Source: Tindallia californiensis (lineage in GTDB: Bacteria > Bacillota > Clostridia > Peptostreptococcales > Tindalliaceae). Taken from it: DNA of 64,000 bases. The notes beneath the pieces were generated by a model that made no database searches, was not told the origin of the DNA, and worked only from the letters and a program-made list of their open reading frames with translations. The translations under genes and the position numbers were made by a program. Location of the stretch: contig NZ_FNPV01000002.1 of the NCBI RefSeq assembly GCF_900107405.1, positions 62,001-126,000 on the forward strand. The letters are read 5' to 3'. Below are positions 25,869-34,238 of this stretch, in pieces (position 1 is the first letter of the stretch; every line of letters starts with the position of its first letter).

Positions 25869-25897
25869 ATTTTATCATTCTTCTATTTTTCTGTCAA
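25869..25897 (-). promoter_or_regulatory. Promoter of rnpB
   Basis: Minus strand TTGACA (25897-25892), 17-bp spacer, TAAAAT (25874-25869) preceded by TGA. Start of transcription is expected near 25860. Confidence 0.82.
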
Positions 25898-25914
25898 AAG
25901 TGGTTGGCTAAGAC

Positions 25915-27033
25915 TTATTTAGTTATTAGCAGCTTTTTTTGTGTTGTCGCTCCTAGTACCTCTATGTCTAAACCGCATATTTCCGCTTGATTTTGAAGGA
26001 TTTTTTTCATTAATGGCACAAAAGTGATTTCTGATTCAAAATGACCAATATCAAAAAGATGAATCCCTTGTTCATGAGCATACTGTGCATCATGATATTT
26101 AATATCACCTGTTACCAAACAATCACAACCTTTAGCTATCGCCGATCCAATAGCACTTGCTCCACTCCCTGTCAGTATGCCAACACGACTAATAGATTCC
26201 GACAAACCTGGCGTCCATCGAAGAAAAGGTATTTGGAATGCTTGTTTAAGTTTTTCGATAAACATCTCCGGAGACATCGCTGACGATAGGTCTCCCACTC
26301 TACCAATGCCGTTTTTTTCTCCTTGATTATTGAGTGGATAAAGATCATAAGCAACTTCTTCATAAGGGTGGGCTTCCGTCATTTTTTGTATAATTTGAGT
26401 CCTGATAGAAACAGGAAGAATCGTTTCCAGTCTTACTTCTTCTACATTTTCTATTTTGTTCGTCCTTCCTATGAAAGGATTAGTCCCTTCCAAAGGCATA
26501 AAAGTTCCAGTACCCTCTAGGTAGTAGCCACAATGGCTATACTCTCCAATATGTCCGGCGCCCGCATTCATAATTGCATCCGAGACTTGCTGAACATGCT
26601 CCGAAGGAATAAAAACTACCAGCTTTTCTAATAATTCAGTGTCTGTTTCTTCCAATATTTTTACATTTTGAAGTTCTAACAAATCCGATGCCCAGTCATT
26701 CAGTCCGTCTTTCGCAATGTCCATATTCGTATGAGCAGCGTAAACATTAATATCGTGTTTTATGATCCGTGCGATCATATCACCCTTCACTTCGTCTGTT
26801 CTGATGGCCTTGAGCGGATCAAAGATAAAGGGATGGTGCGTAATAATCAATTGAGCTTTCTGACGGATTGCCTCATCTAGCGTCTCAGAAGTTATGTCCA
26901 GTGTGGTAAGCGTTTTTTCCACCCTGCTATCCATTGATCCAATTTGCAAGCCAACTTTGTCCCATTTCATAGCTAACTTAGCAGAAACTTTACCTTCCAA
27001 CGCATCAATAACTTCCCTCACTGTTGTAGCCAT
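25915..27033 (-). CDS. Nif3-like dinuclear metal center protein (DUF34)
   Basis: 372 residues, the long form that carries an inserted PII-like domain (about 130-225). Metal-ligand histidines are in LIITHHPFIFDPLKAI and YAAHTNMDIAKDG, with the C-terminal GHFESE. The family binds two metal ions; proposals include GTP cyclohydrolase I-like activity, but the cellular role is unsettled. It overlaps trmK by 16 bp; the trmK-nif3 pairing is common in Firmicutes. The ATG has AGAGGTGG upstream. Confidence 0.9.
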   Translation of the reverse strand: MATTVREVIDALEGKVSAKLAMKWDKVGLQIGSMDSRVEKTLTTLDITSETLDEAIRQKAQLIITHHPFIFDPLKAIRTDEVKGDMIARIIKHDINVYAAHTNMDIAKDGLNDWASDLLELQNVKILEETDTELLEKLVVFIPSEHVQQVSDAIMNAGAGHIGEYSHCGYYLEGTGTFMPLEGTNPFIGRTNKIENVEEVRLETILPVSIRTQIIQKMTEAHPYEEVAYDLYPLNNQGEKNGIGRVGDLSSAMSPEMFIEKLKQAFQIPFLRWTPGLSESISRVGILTGSGASAIGSAIAKGCDCLVTGDIKYHDAQYAHEQGIHLFDIGHFESEITFVPLMKKILQNQAEICGLDIEVLGATTQKKLLITK

Positions 27034-27722
27034 TTTACCACCTCTTTCAACTCATTAATGATTTCTTGGCATTTTTGAATGTGCATTTTATCTGGATTCG
27101 CACTCTTTGATAGTCCAGCTTGCTTCTTTTGATACCTTTGAAGTTGTTCCTTCACAAATTCCGTCATCAATTCTGGAGAGTTATCTTTCCAATAAAGGCC
27201 TATGAGGGATTCTAAAGGACTAATGGTAACGGGTTTTAACTCTTGATAAGTCACTTTAAGAATATGGTAAAAATGATTTTTTTCTTTTACCATTTGATCC
27301 GAAAGTATCTGGTATCCATTCATTAACAGAAATCTCCTAACTTCTGGTACCGCCTGCATAGGTTGCAAAATCAAGTATTCGGCTTTTTTCGCAACAGAGG
27401 ACGCCGATTGAAGCAATGAGTTAATCAATATTCCACCCATCCCAGCAATGACAATAACTGGCGCTTCTGTCGGAGCTAACACAAGAAGTCCATCTCCTAG
27501 CCTAAAATCTATACGCTCTGTAAATCCATAGTTTTCAGCTGTTTTTTTCGCTTTATCCAAAGGGTCTTGATTAACATCCGAAAGGATTGCTCGCGAAACA
27601 ATCCCTCGCTGTAACAAATACACCGGTAATAATCCATGATCCGTTCCAATATCCGCAACAACAGATACTGGTTCAATACTATTTGCAATGGCTTTTAACC
27701 TATCAGGAAGGTTGATCATCAC
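27018..27722 (-). CDS. trmK: tRNA (adenine22-N1)-methyltransferase TrmK
   Basis: SAM-dependent methylation of A22 in bacterial tRNA. 234 residues with a Rossmann methyltransferase N-terminus: VSVVADIGTDHGLLPVYLLQ is the SAM motif, ILSDVNQDPLDKA binds the ribose, and VIVIAGMGGILI is the family motif IV. A C-terminal coiled-coil tail (about 185-230) is also a TrmK feature. GTG at 27722 and ATG at 27719 are both possible starts. It follows rpoD after its terminator, and overlaps nif3. Confidence 0.92.
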   Translation of the reverse strand: MMINLPDRLKAIANSIEPVSVVADIGTDHGLLPVYLLQRGIVSRAILSDVNQDPLDKAKKTAENYGFTERIDFRLGDGLLVLAPTEAPVIVIAGMGGILINSLLQSASSVAKKAEYLILQPMQAVPEVRRFLLMNGYQILSDQMVKEKNHFYHILKVTYQELKPVTISPLESLIGLYWKDNSPELMTEFVKEQLQRYQKKQAGLSKSANPDKMHIQKCQEIINELKEVVKWLQQ

Positions 27723-27744
27723 TTCTGCACGTCCTTTTTATTGA

Positions 27745-27771
27745 AAGAAAACCGCCAAGGGCGGTCTTCTT
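27745..27771 (-). terminator. Terminator at the rpoD 3' end
   Basis: Minus-strand AAGAAGACCGCC / GGCGGTTTTCTT (one G-T pair), 3-nt loop; the stem starts at the rpoD stop codon and the descending arm ends TTTTCTTTC. trmK starts only 23 bp later, so partial read-through is likely. Confidence 0.7.
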
Positions 27772-28889
27772 TATTCTAGATAATCTTTAAGTTTTTTACT
27801 TCTGCTTGGATGTCTTAACTTCCTTAAGGCTTTCGCTTCAATTTGGCGGATACGCTCTCTGGTTACTTGGAATTTCTTTCCCACTTCTTCCAAGGTTCTG
27901 GCTCTACCATCATCCAAACCAAAACGCAGACGTAAAACTTTTTGTTCTCTCACTGTTAAGGTGTGAAGAACCTCCACCAACTGCTCCTTCAGTAAAGAAA
28001 ACGCAGCTGAATCAGCAGGCGCTAACACATCTTCATCAGGAATGAAATCGCCTAAATGACTATCTTCCTCTTCTCCTATGGGAGTTTCTAGGGAAACTGG
28101 TTCTTGAGCAATCTTTAGTATTTCTCTTACTTTTTCTACCGGTATATCCATTTCCGCTGCAATTTCTTCTGGTTTTGGCTCTCTCCCCAAGTCTTGTAAC
28201 AACTGACGCGAGACTCTAATTAACTTATTGATGGTTTCCACCATATGCACTGGTATCCGAATGGTTCTGGCCTGATCAGCAATGGCTCTTGTGATGGCCT
28301 GACGAATCCACCAAGTTGCATAAGTACTGAACTTATAACCTTTTCGATAATCGAATTTTTCTACTGCTTTTATCAAGCCTAAATTTCCTTCTTGGATAAG
28401 ATCCAAGAACAACATGCCTCTCCCAACATATCTTTTCGCAATACTCACTACCAGTCTTAGGTTTGCTTCTACCAGTTGCTTTTTGGCATACTCATCGCCA
28501 GCTTCCATCGCTTTCGCCAGCCTTATTTCTTCATCGCTGGTCAACAATGGTACTTTTCCAATTTCCTTCAAGTACATTCTTACCGGATCATCAATGTTAA
28601 CACCTTTCAAGAAAGATAAATCTTCCTGTATCGGTTCATCCACTTTAAGATCCGGATCTATATCAGCTTCTATAGGATCATCTATTTCAATTTCATCTTT
28701 GTCGCTGATAACATCAATCCCCAAAGTCCCAAACTGTTCATACAATTCGTCAATTTGATCTTTATCCAATTCAAATTTTTCAAGCGTATCCATTATTTCA
28801 CTATAAGATAAAGAGCCTTCTTTTTGCCCTTTTTCCAATAGTTTTTTTAGAGCTTCTTTGGTCAGATCTATTACGTTGTTATTTCCCAT
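27771..28889 (-). CDS. rpoD: RNA polymerase primary sigma factor RpoD/SigA
   Basis: 372 residues. Region 1.1 is N-terminal; region 1.2 is at [16 protein letters not shown]; regions 2.1-2.4 include [19 protein letters not shown] and [21 protein letters not shown] (read in parts), which contacts the -10; region 4.2 has [19 protein letters not shown], which contacts the -35. The ATG at 28889 is preferred because AAAGGAGG is 8 nt upstream; a GTG 2 codons earlier is too close to it. It overlaps dnaG by 11 bp, giving the dnaG-rpoD macromolecular synthesis pair typical of Firmicutes. Confidence 0.97.
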   Translation of the reverse strand: MGNNNVIDLTKEALKKLLEKGQKEGSLSYSEIMDTLEKFELDKDQIDELYEQFGTLGIDVISDKDEIEIDDPIEADIDPDLKVDEPIQEDLSFLKGVNIDDPVRMYLKEIGKVPLLTSDEEIRLAKAMEAGDEYAKKQLVEANLRLVVSIAKRYVGRGMLFLDLIQEGNLGLIKAVEKFDYRKGYKFSTYATWWIRQAITRAIADQARTIRIPVHMVETINKLIRVSRQLLQDLGREPKPEEIAAEMDIPVEKVREILKIAQEPVSLETPIGEEEDSHLGDFIPDEDVLAPADSAAFSLLKEQLVEVLHTLTVREQKVLRLRFGLDDGRARTLEEVGKKFQVTRERIRQIEAKALRKLRHPSRSKKLKDYLE

Positions 28890-30735
28890 GGTCACCGCCT
28901 CCTTTCTGCAAAGATATTTTTTGCAGTTCTATGTTGATTCTTCGCACTTCCACACCTATTTTCAACATTTCATCTTCCTTTTCATCTGTTTCAATATCCT
29001 CTTGAGTTTCAATTTCTTTTTGTTTTTCCATCCAAAACTTCAACTCTTCGGTTAATTGTTTTTTCTTGTAACTGATACGAAAATGTTTAATGATTCGCTC
29101 CTTCGATAATTCTCCAATTTCCGTTTGTAATACTTTCTGGAAATCTTTCTCAAATCCTTCAAAAAAACGCACATCTTCAGGAGAACTTTTTAATAAATCT
29201 TGTTGCTCAATCATTATTTTAAATAACATTTTATGAGACTCATCAAAAAAATAAGCTTCATCAATTTGATTTTCGATGTTATCTAAAGCTTCCATATTCC
29301 TTATCATCCATTTCAACAATTGCCTTTCAGCATGTAAATAACTTGATTCATCTTTTATTGGTTGCATTGAATTAATTGATCTTGTCTGGCCATTCTTCTG
29401 ATTCCATTTATCATCTCGTTTCTGTTTTCCCAATCTAAACCCAGAACTCTTAACTTCTGATAAAAGTGCTGTTTTAGAAATACCCATTTCTTCTGCCAAC
29501 CGTGCTGCATAAGCTTCTCTTTCAACAGCACTTTTCAATTTTGATAATATCTGTGTTACTTCGCGAGCAAAATGAATTTTTCCTTCAACAGTAGCCAATG
29601 AATGTTTTTTTCTTATTAGATTAATTTGATATTCCACAGAAGTTGGTGCTTCTGTTATAAGGCTTTCAAATGCTCTTTGTCCTTTTCGTCTAATATATTG
29701 ATCAGGGTCTGTTCCTTCAGGTAAGGTTAATATCTTTATTTTCAAGTCGGTTTTCGCAAATAAGTCAATACTTCTTAACACAGCCGAACTGCCAGCCGAG
29801 TCTGAATCAAAACACAAAATTGCTAACTTGGTATACCTGGATAATAGGTGAACATGGTCTGCTGTTAAGGATGTCCCAAGGGTTGCTACAGCGTTTCCAT
29901 AGCCTTTCTCATGTAAGGAGATGACATCCGTATACCCTTCCGTCACCAGAATACTTCCACTTTCCCGAACATGAACCCTTGCTAAGTTCAGCCCGTATAG
30001 TAATTTTCTTTTATTAAAAAGGGATGTTTCTGGAGAATTCAAATATTTTGGCTGATCCTCTGTATCAATCACCCGACCTCCAAAACCAACGATCTCTCCA
30101 CGACTGTTAAAAATAGGAAACATCAATCGTTTTCGAAATCGATCATAGTAGGTATCTTTTGTTTTTCCTTTCGTAATAAGTCCTGCTTGATGAGCCAGTT
30201 GGGTTTCATAACCTTTAGACGTTAAGTGCTTTAATAGTGCATCCCATTGATCTGGTGCAAATCCTATTCCAAACTGTTGAATGGTTTTCTTTTTCCAACC
30301 ACGACTCTTAAGGTATTCAAATCCTTTGTTTGAACGAGATGTTAGGCAACGATAAAAAAAATTAGCTGCTTCTCGATTTATCTCGGTCATCTTGCGATTG
30401 TTTTCGAGCCTTTGTTTTTCTTCTTGCGTTATATTTTTCTCCGGTATATGAATACCAACACGCCTTGCAAGATGATGAACAGCCTCAACGAAGTCTAAAT
30501 TTTCTTTTTCCATAATAAATTGAACTACGCCTCCACCCTGTCCGCATCCAAAGCACTTATAAAGTTGCTTTTCACGACTAACCATAAATGAGGGTGTCTT
30601 TTCATTATGAAAAGGACATAACGCCCTATAATTTGAACCTGCTGGTTTTAGAGGTACATATTCATTAACCACATCAATAATATCATTATGCTGAATAATG
30701 TCATCTACTAATTCTTCAGGTATTCGACCTTTCAT
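28879..30735 (-). CDS. dnaG: DNA primase DnaG
   Basis: Synthesises RNA primers at the replication fork. 618 residues. The CHC2 zinc finger is [18 protein letters not shown] followed by [11 protein letters not shown] (about 40-70). The catalytic core follows with [15 protein letters not shown], and the TOPRIM domain with [16 protein letters not shown] and [14 protein letters not shown]. The C-terminal region (about 440-618) is the helicase-binding domain. It is co-transcribed with rpoD, whose start lies within the last codons of dnaG. Confidence 0.96.
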   Translation of the reverse strand: MKGRIPEELVDDIIQHNDIIDVVNEYVPLKPAGSNYRALCPFHNEKTPSFMVSREKQLYKCFGCGQGGGVVQFIMEKENLDFVEAVHHLARRVGIHIPEKNITQEEKQRLENNRKMTEINREAANFFYRCLTSRSNKGFEYLKSRGWKKKTIQQFGIGFAPDQWDALLKHLTSKGYETQLAHQAGLITKGKTKDTYYDRFRKRLMFPIFNSRGEIVGFGGRVIDTEDQPKYLNSPETSLFNKRKLLYGLNLARVHVRESGSILVTEGYTDVISLHEKGYGNAVATLGTSLTADHVHLLSRYTKLAILCFDSDSAGSSAVLRSIDLFAKTDLKIKILTLPEGTDPDQYIRRKGQRAFESLITEAPTSVEYQINLIRKKHSLATVEGKIHFAREVTQILSKLKSAVEREAYAARLAEEMGISKTALLSEVKSSGFRLGKQKRDDKWNQKNGQTRSINSMQPIKDESSYLHAERQLLKWMIRNMEALDNIENQIDEAYFFDESHKMLFKIMIEQQDLLKSSPEDVRFFEGFEKDFQKVLQTEIGELSKERIIKHFRISYKKKQLTEELKFWMEKQKEIETQEDIETDEKEDEMLKIGVEVRRINIELQKISLQKGGGDHGK

Positions 30736-30839
30736 AATCCACCAACGTTCTTCATCATAAACAAGATTTTAGGCTTTTAAAAATCTTTGATATATTAATT
30801 CGACACATTTTAACCAATTCCTTCTTTTGTGAAGAAAGT

Positions 30840-31820
30840 TTATTTTAATCCTGGCTGTGGGATAACCAGCTCTTTGTATAAATTTATCGCAAACTGATCT
30901 GTGCATCCTGCAATTCGATCAGCTGATTCTGCTGCTGAATAGGTTTGTCGGTAATAATGATATAGATGTTCAACAATCAATGTCGCTTTTTCTTTTTCTT
31001 TCATACAGACATCACCATTATAGACCTTTTGAAACATAAAGGATCTCAGATCCATCATCATTGTTTTCATTTTGTCGCTTTGATATACCTGAGCTTCATC
31101 ACCCATCTTCAATCTTCGAGCCGTCTCTGTAATCATATCTTGAACAAAGGCATTCACTCGCTTACTGTGACTAGTACCCAGAATTTGATTAAACCGTTCA
31201 GGAATATCTCCTTCCGATAGTATTCCTACCACAAGACTATCTTGAATGTCATGACAAAGATAGGTAATGCGATCTGTAATTTTCACTAACTTCCCTTCCA
31301 TTGTCACCGGTATTCCATCGCCTGTATGATTTAATATGCCATCCCGTACTTCAAAAGTAAGGTTTAATCCTTTTTTTCCGTTTTCCAGTTGATCGACCAC
31401 TCTGAGACTTTGCTCATTGTGTGCAAAATGTCCTGTTAAGCGGTCCAAAACTTCTTCACCACTATGCCCAAAACACGTGTGACCTAAATCATGACCAAGA
31501 GCGATCGCCTCTATTAAATCCTCATTTAGTCTAAGGGCCCTTGCAATGGTTCTAGCAATTTGACTTAGTTCTAACGTATGGGTTAATCTGGTACGAAAGT
31601 TTTCGTCATGACTAATAAATACTTGTGTTTTTCCTTTTAACTTTCGGAAAGATTCGCAATGGATAATACGGTCTCTGTCACGCTGATAAGCTGTTCGAAT
31701 ATCACACTCATCTTCTTCTCGTTTTCTGCCTTTTGTATCCATGCTTACCTGAGCATGCTGGCATAAACTGATTTTCTCATATTCTTCTGATATTTTTCTT
31801 ATTTCAAGATCGTTTTTCAA
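30840..31820 (-). CDS. dgt: dGTP triphosphohydrolase-like HD-domain protein
   Basis: 326 residues. HD-domain metal ligands are visible: R-x-T-H-T-L-E in RTRLTHTLELSQIART and the HD doublet in AIALGHDLGHTCFGHSG. The preceding RDRDRIIHCESFRKLKGKTQVF is characteristic of the dGTPase family. It probably hydrolyses a dNTP to deoxynucleoside and triphosphate. The start is a TTG at 31820 with AGGAGG about 11 nt upstream; a nearer ATG is out of frame. It precedes dnaG-rpoD, as in many Clostridia, and has a candidate promoter (TGA-TATAAT at 31873-31881). Confidence 0.92.
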   Translation of the reverse strand: MKNDLEIRKISEEYEKISLCQHAQVSMDTKGRKREEDECDIRTAYQRDRDRIIHCESFRKLKGKTQVFISHDENFRTRLTHTLELSQIARTIARALRLNEDLIEAIALGHDLGHTCFGHSGEEVLDRLTGHFAHNEQSLRVVDQLENGKKGLNLTFEVRDGILNHTGDGIPVTMEGKLVKITDRITYLCHDIQDSLVVGILSEGDIPERFNQILGTSHSKRVNAFVQDMITETARRLKMGDEAQVYQSDKMKTMMMDLRSFMFQKVYNGDVCMKEKEKATLIVEHLYHYYRQTYSAAESADRIAGCTDQFAINLYKELVIPQPGLK

Positions 31821-31872
31821 GGATTTTCATTCCTCCTATCAGCGTCAGAAAATCTTTCCTGACAAATACGTA

Positions 31873-31881
31873 ATTATATCA
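31873..31881 (-). promoter_or_regulatory. Candidate extended -10 for dgt
   Basis: Minus strand TGA-TATAAT about 53 bp before the dgt start, in the gap after the slipin gene. No good -35. Confidence 0.5.
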
Positions 31882-31904
31882 AATTACCTTCTGAATAACA
31901 ATAG

Positions 31905-32735
31905 CTATTCATGATTCTTTCTTTCGCTTTGATTTTGCTTATGCTCTTTCGCAGTCGCCATCACTTTCTCTAAATCTGGTAATAACCTTCTCATCTCCAT
32001 TGGTACAGGGAATAACACTGTTGTGTTTTCTGAGTTGGACATATCCGAAATGGTTCTCAGCGTTCTCAAGGTCAGTGCACCTTCTTTTTCTCCTAAAATT
32101 TCAGCCGCTTCGCTAATTTTCACAGCCGCTTGCTTCTCTCCTTCCGCTTGTATGACAACAGCTCTTCTATTTCTTTCTGCTTCCGCTTGACGAGCTATTG
32201 CTCTTTGCATGGTTTCTGGAATGATGACATCTCGAAGTTCCACCGCTGTTACTTTTATACCCCAGGGGTCTGTCGCCTGATCCACAACGGCCTGTATTTG
32301 TTTGTTTAGCTTTTCTCGCTGAGAAAGCAATTCATCTAAATCCGCTTGCCCCACTACGCTCCTCATGGTAGTTTGTGAAAACTGACTTGTCGCTTCATGA
32401 AATTTTTCGACATTGACAACCGCTTTATCCGGAGCTGTTACACGGTAATATAGGACGGCATTTACTTTACAGGTTACATTATCTCTGGTGATTACTTCCT
32501 GTGGAGGTACATTGTCCACAATAATTCTTAATGAAACTTTTTCAATCCGATCAATGATAGGAATGATTAGAATAAGCCCTGGACCTTTGACACCCACTAA
32601 TCTTCCTAATCGAAAAAGCACTCCTCTTTCATACTCGGGTATGATTTTAATCGCCATTTTGAGTAAGAATAAGATCAGCACTATTAAACCAGCGAAAGGC
32701 ACCATATTTTCTATAAGCATGAGTATTTCTGTCAT
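31905..32735 (-). CDS. Slipin (SPFH/stomatin-prohibitin family protein)
   Basis: 276 residues: one N-terminal membrane helix (about 10-30), then the SPFH domain (IIPEYERGVLFRLGRLVGV, KGPGLILIIPIIDRIEKVSLR, VITRDNVTCKVNAVLYYRV) and a coiled coil (about 185-230, RQAEAERNRRAVVIQAEGEK). Slipins of this type are paired with NfeD-type membrane proteases; in archaea the NfeD protease cleaves the stomatin C-terminus. Here the upstream gene is exactly such an NfeD protein and the two overlap by 4 bp. A role in membrane microdomains or quality control is inferred. Confidence 0.93.
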   Translation of the reverse strand: MTEILMLIENMVPFAGLIVLILFLLKMAIKIIPEYERGVLFRLGRLVGVKGPGLILIIPIIDRIEKVSLRIIVDNVPPQEVITRDNVTCKVNAVLYYRVTAPDKAVVNVEKFHEATSQFSQTTMRSVVGQADLDELLSQREKLNKQIQAVVDQATDPWGIKVTAVELRDVIIPETMQRAIARQAEAERNRRAVVIQAEGEKQAAVKISEAAEILGEKEGALTLRTLRTISDMSNSENTTVLFPVPMEMRRLLPDLEKVMATAKEHKQNQSERKNHE

Positions 32736-34096
32736 ATCTTTTCATCCTCCTTATGCAACGTCCTTGTTTTATCTATTCTAACGACACAAACCATATTGTT
32801 CCTATCAACAATCTGAACAATGGAACCTTGTTCTATACTCTCCTCGTTTTCCGACTTTGCTTTCCATAATTCACCACGAACCATAATAAATCCTTCTGGA
32901 TCGATAGTTTCTACCACCGTGCCTTGTTCGGCGGTAAATTCATTCCTTCCATGAACCACAGGAGCTTTTTTCAAGCGATATATCCCTGCTAACATAATCA
33001 CAAGAAGCGTAGAAGCAATGACCCCTATCCCGAAAGCCATAAAACGAAACTGGGATAGCCATCGCTCCGATACGAGTGGTTCTACAGGAAGATAAAGTAT
33101 CCCAAAAACAATACTAACCACCCCTCCAATGCCTAACACTCCAAGCGTAGGTGTTAAGGCTTCTGCGATTAATAGGCCAACTCCCAGAAGCATTAGTAGT
33201 AACGCCAGTATATTGATTTCAAAAAGACCTAAGCCATAAAGCGCCAATATTAGCGATATGACTCCGACAACTTCCGGTACAAAGGTCCCCGGTGAGCTAA
33301 ATCCAATAATCAGACCATAAACTCCCACTAACAGGAGAATAAATGTTATTTGCGGGTTACTAATAAGATGTGTCATCTTTTCCTGAGTCGTTTTATCCAA
33401 TTCATAAATAACGGCATTTTGGGTGTTCAGGGTAACGATCCCTGATTCCAAATCGATTTTTTCTTGATGAAGGCTATCCAAAAGATTCGCAAGATTACTC
33501 TCTATTTTATCGATCACTCCCTTTTCTAATGCATCCTGCCCACTCAAGGTCAAATTCTCTGTCACAAATTTTTCCGCAATGTCACCAGGTCGACCTCTGG
33601 CTTCTGCGATGCTTTTCATATGTCCTGCCAAAAATAAAACTGTTTTATCATCAGCTGCTGTACTACCCTCTTCATCAGGTCTTATCATCACTGGCATCGC
33701 AGCACCAATAGTAGTTCCGGGCGCCATTGCCGCTTTATGTCCGCCAAGCATAATAAAAGTGCCTGCTGATGCCGCAATTCCACCCTGCGGGTATACATAG
33801 GTGACAACTGGAACATCGGCGCTTATCATATCTCCGATGATATCTAGGGTTGCATTCACTAACCCTCCGGGTGTATTAAGAAGAATCACCAGCGCCTCAG
33901 CTCCGTCATTTTCGGCCATATCGATAGCTCTTTTTATATGATTAGTCGTTCCGGCCGTAACCATCCCTTCCACCTTTACGGTGTATACAACTGGATCTGA
34001 CTCAAAATCTTTTGCTAACACGATGAGGGAAGAAAAGATGGTGATTACTACGATCCATATAATCAATGTCTTTTTCTTTTGACAAGATTCTATCAA
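32732..34096 (-). CDS. NfeD-family membrane serine protease (ClpP-like domain plus NfeD domain)
   Basis: 454 residues, the long NfeD1b form. A signal/anchor helix (about 11-28) is followed by a ClpP-like protease domain with the nucleophile serine in GGIAASAGTFIMLGGHKAAM and, shortly after, the general-base lysine in the same stretch (GHKA), then APGTTIGAA. Four or five membrane helices (about 235-360) and a C-terminal OB-fold NfeD domain (ending WKAKSENEESIEQGSIVQIV, read in parts) complete it. It is co-transcribed with the slipin, its expected partner and possible substrate. Confidence 0.93.
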   Translation of the reverse strand: MIESCQKKKTLIIWIVVITIFSSLIVLAKDFESDPVVYTVKVEGMVTAGTTNHIKRAIDMAENDGAEALVILLNTPGGLVNATLDIIGDMISADVPVVTYVYPQGGIAASAGTFIMLGGHKAAMAPGTTIGAAMPVMIRPDEEGSTAADDKTVLFLAGHMKSIAEARGRPGDIAEKFVTENLTLSGQDALEKGVIDKIESNLANLLDSLHQEKIDLESGIVTLNTQNAVIYELDKTTQEKMTHLISNPQITFILLLVGVYGLIIGFSSPGTFVPEVVGVISLILALYGLGLFEINILALLLMLLGVGLLIAEALTPTLGVLGIGGVVSIVFGILYLPVEPLVSERWLSQFRFMAFGIGVIASTLLVIMLAGIYRLKKAPVVHGRNEFTAEQGTVVETIDPEGFIMVRGELWKAKSENEESIEQGSIVQIVDRNNMVCVVRIDKTRTLHKEDEKI

Positions 34097-34175
34097 TTTT
34101 ATCCCTTCTCTCTTAAGGCTTTTTCTATCTATGTATTAAATACCCAAAAAATCCATTCCCAAAGGTAATCTTCAT

Positions 34176-34207
34176 AAAAAGAGAACACCTGTTGGGCGTT
34201 CTCTTTT
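34176..34207 (-). terminator. Terminator after ppdK
   Basis: Minus-strand AAAAGAGAACGCC / GGTGTTCTCTTTT (one G-T pair) with a 5-nt loop, ending in TTTTT, 31 bp past the ppdK stop. Confidence 0.85.
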
Positions 34208-34238
34208 AGAAAAGCTAATGTTTATTGTGGTTGTTTTA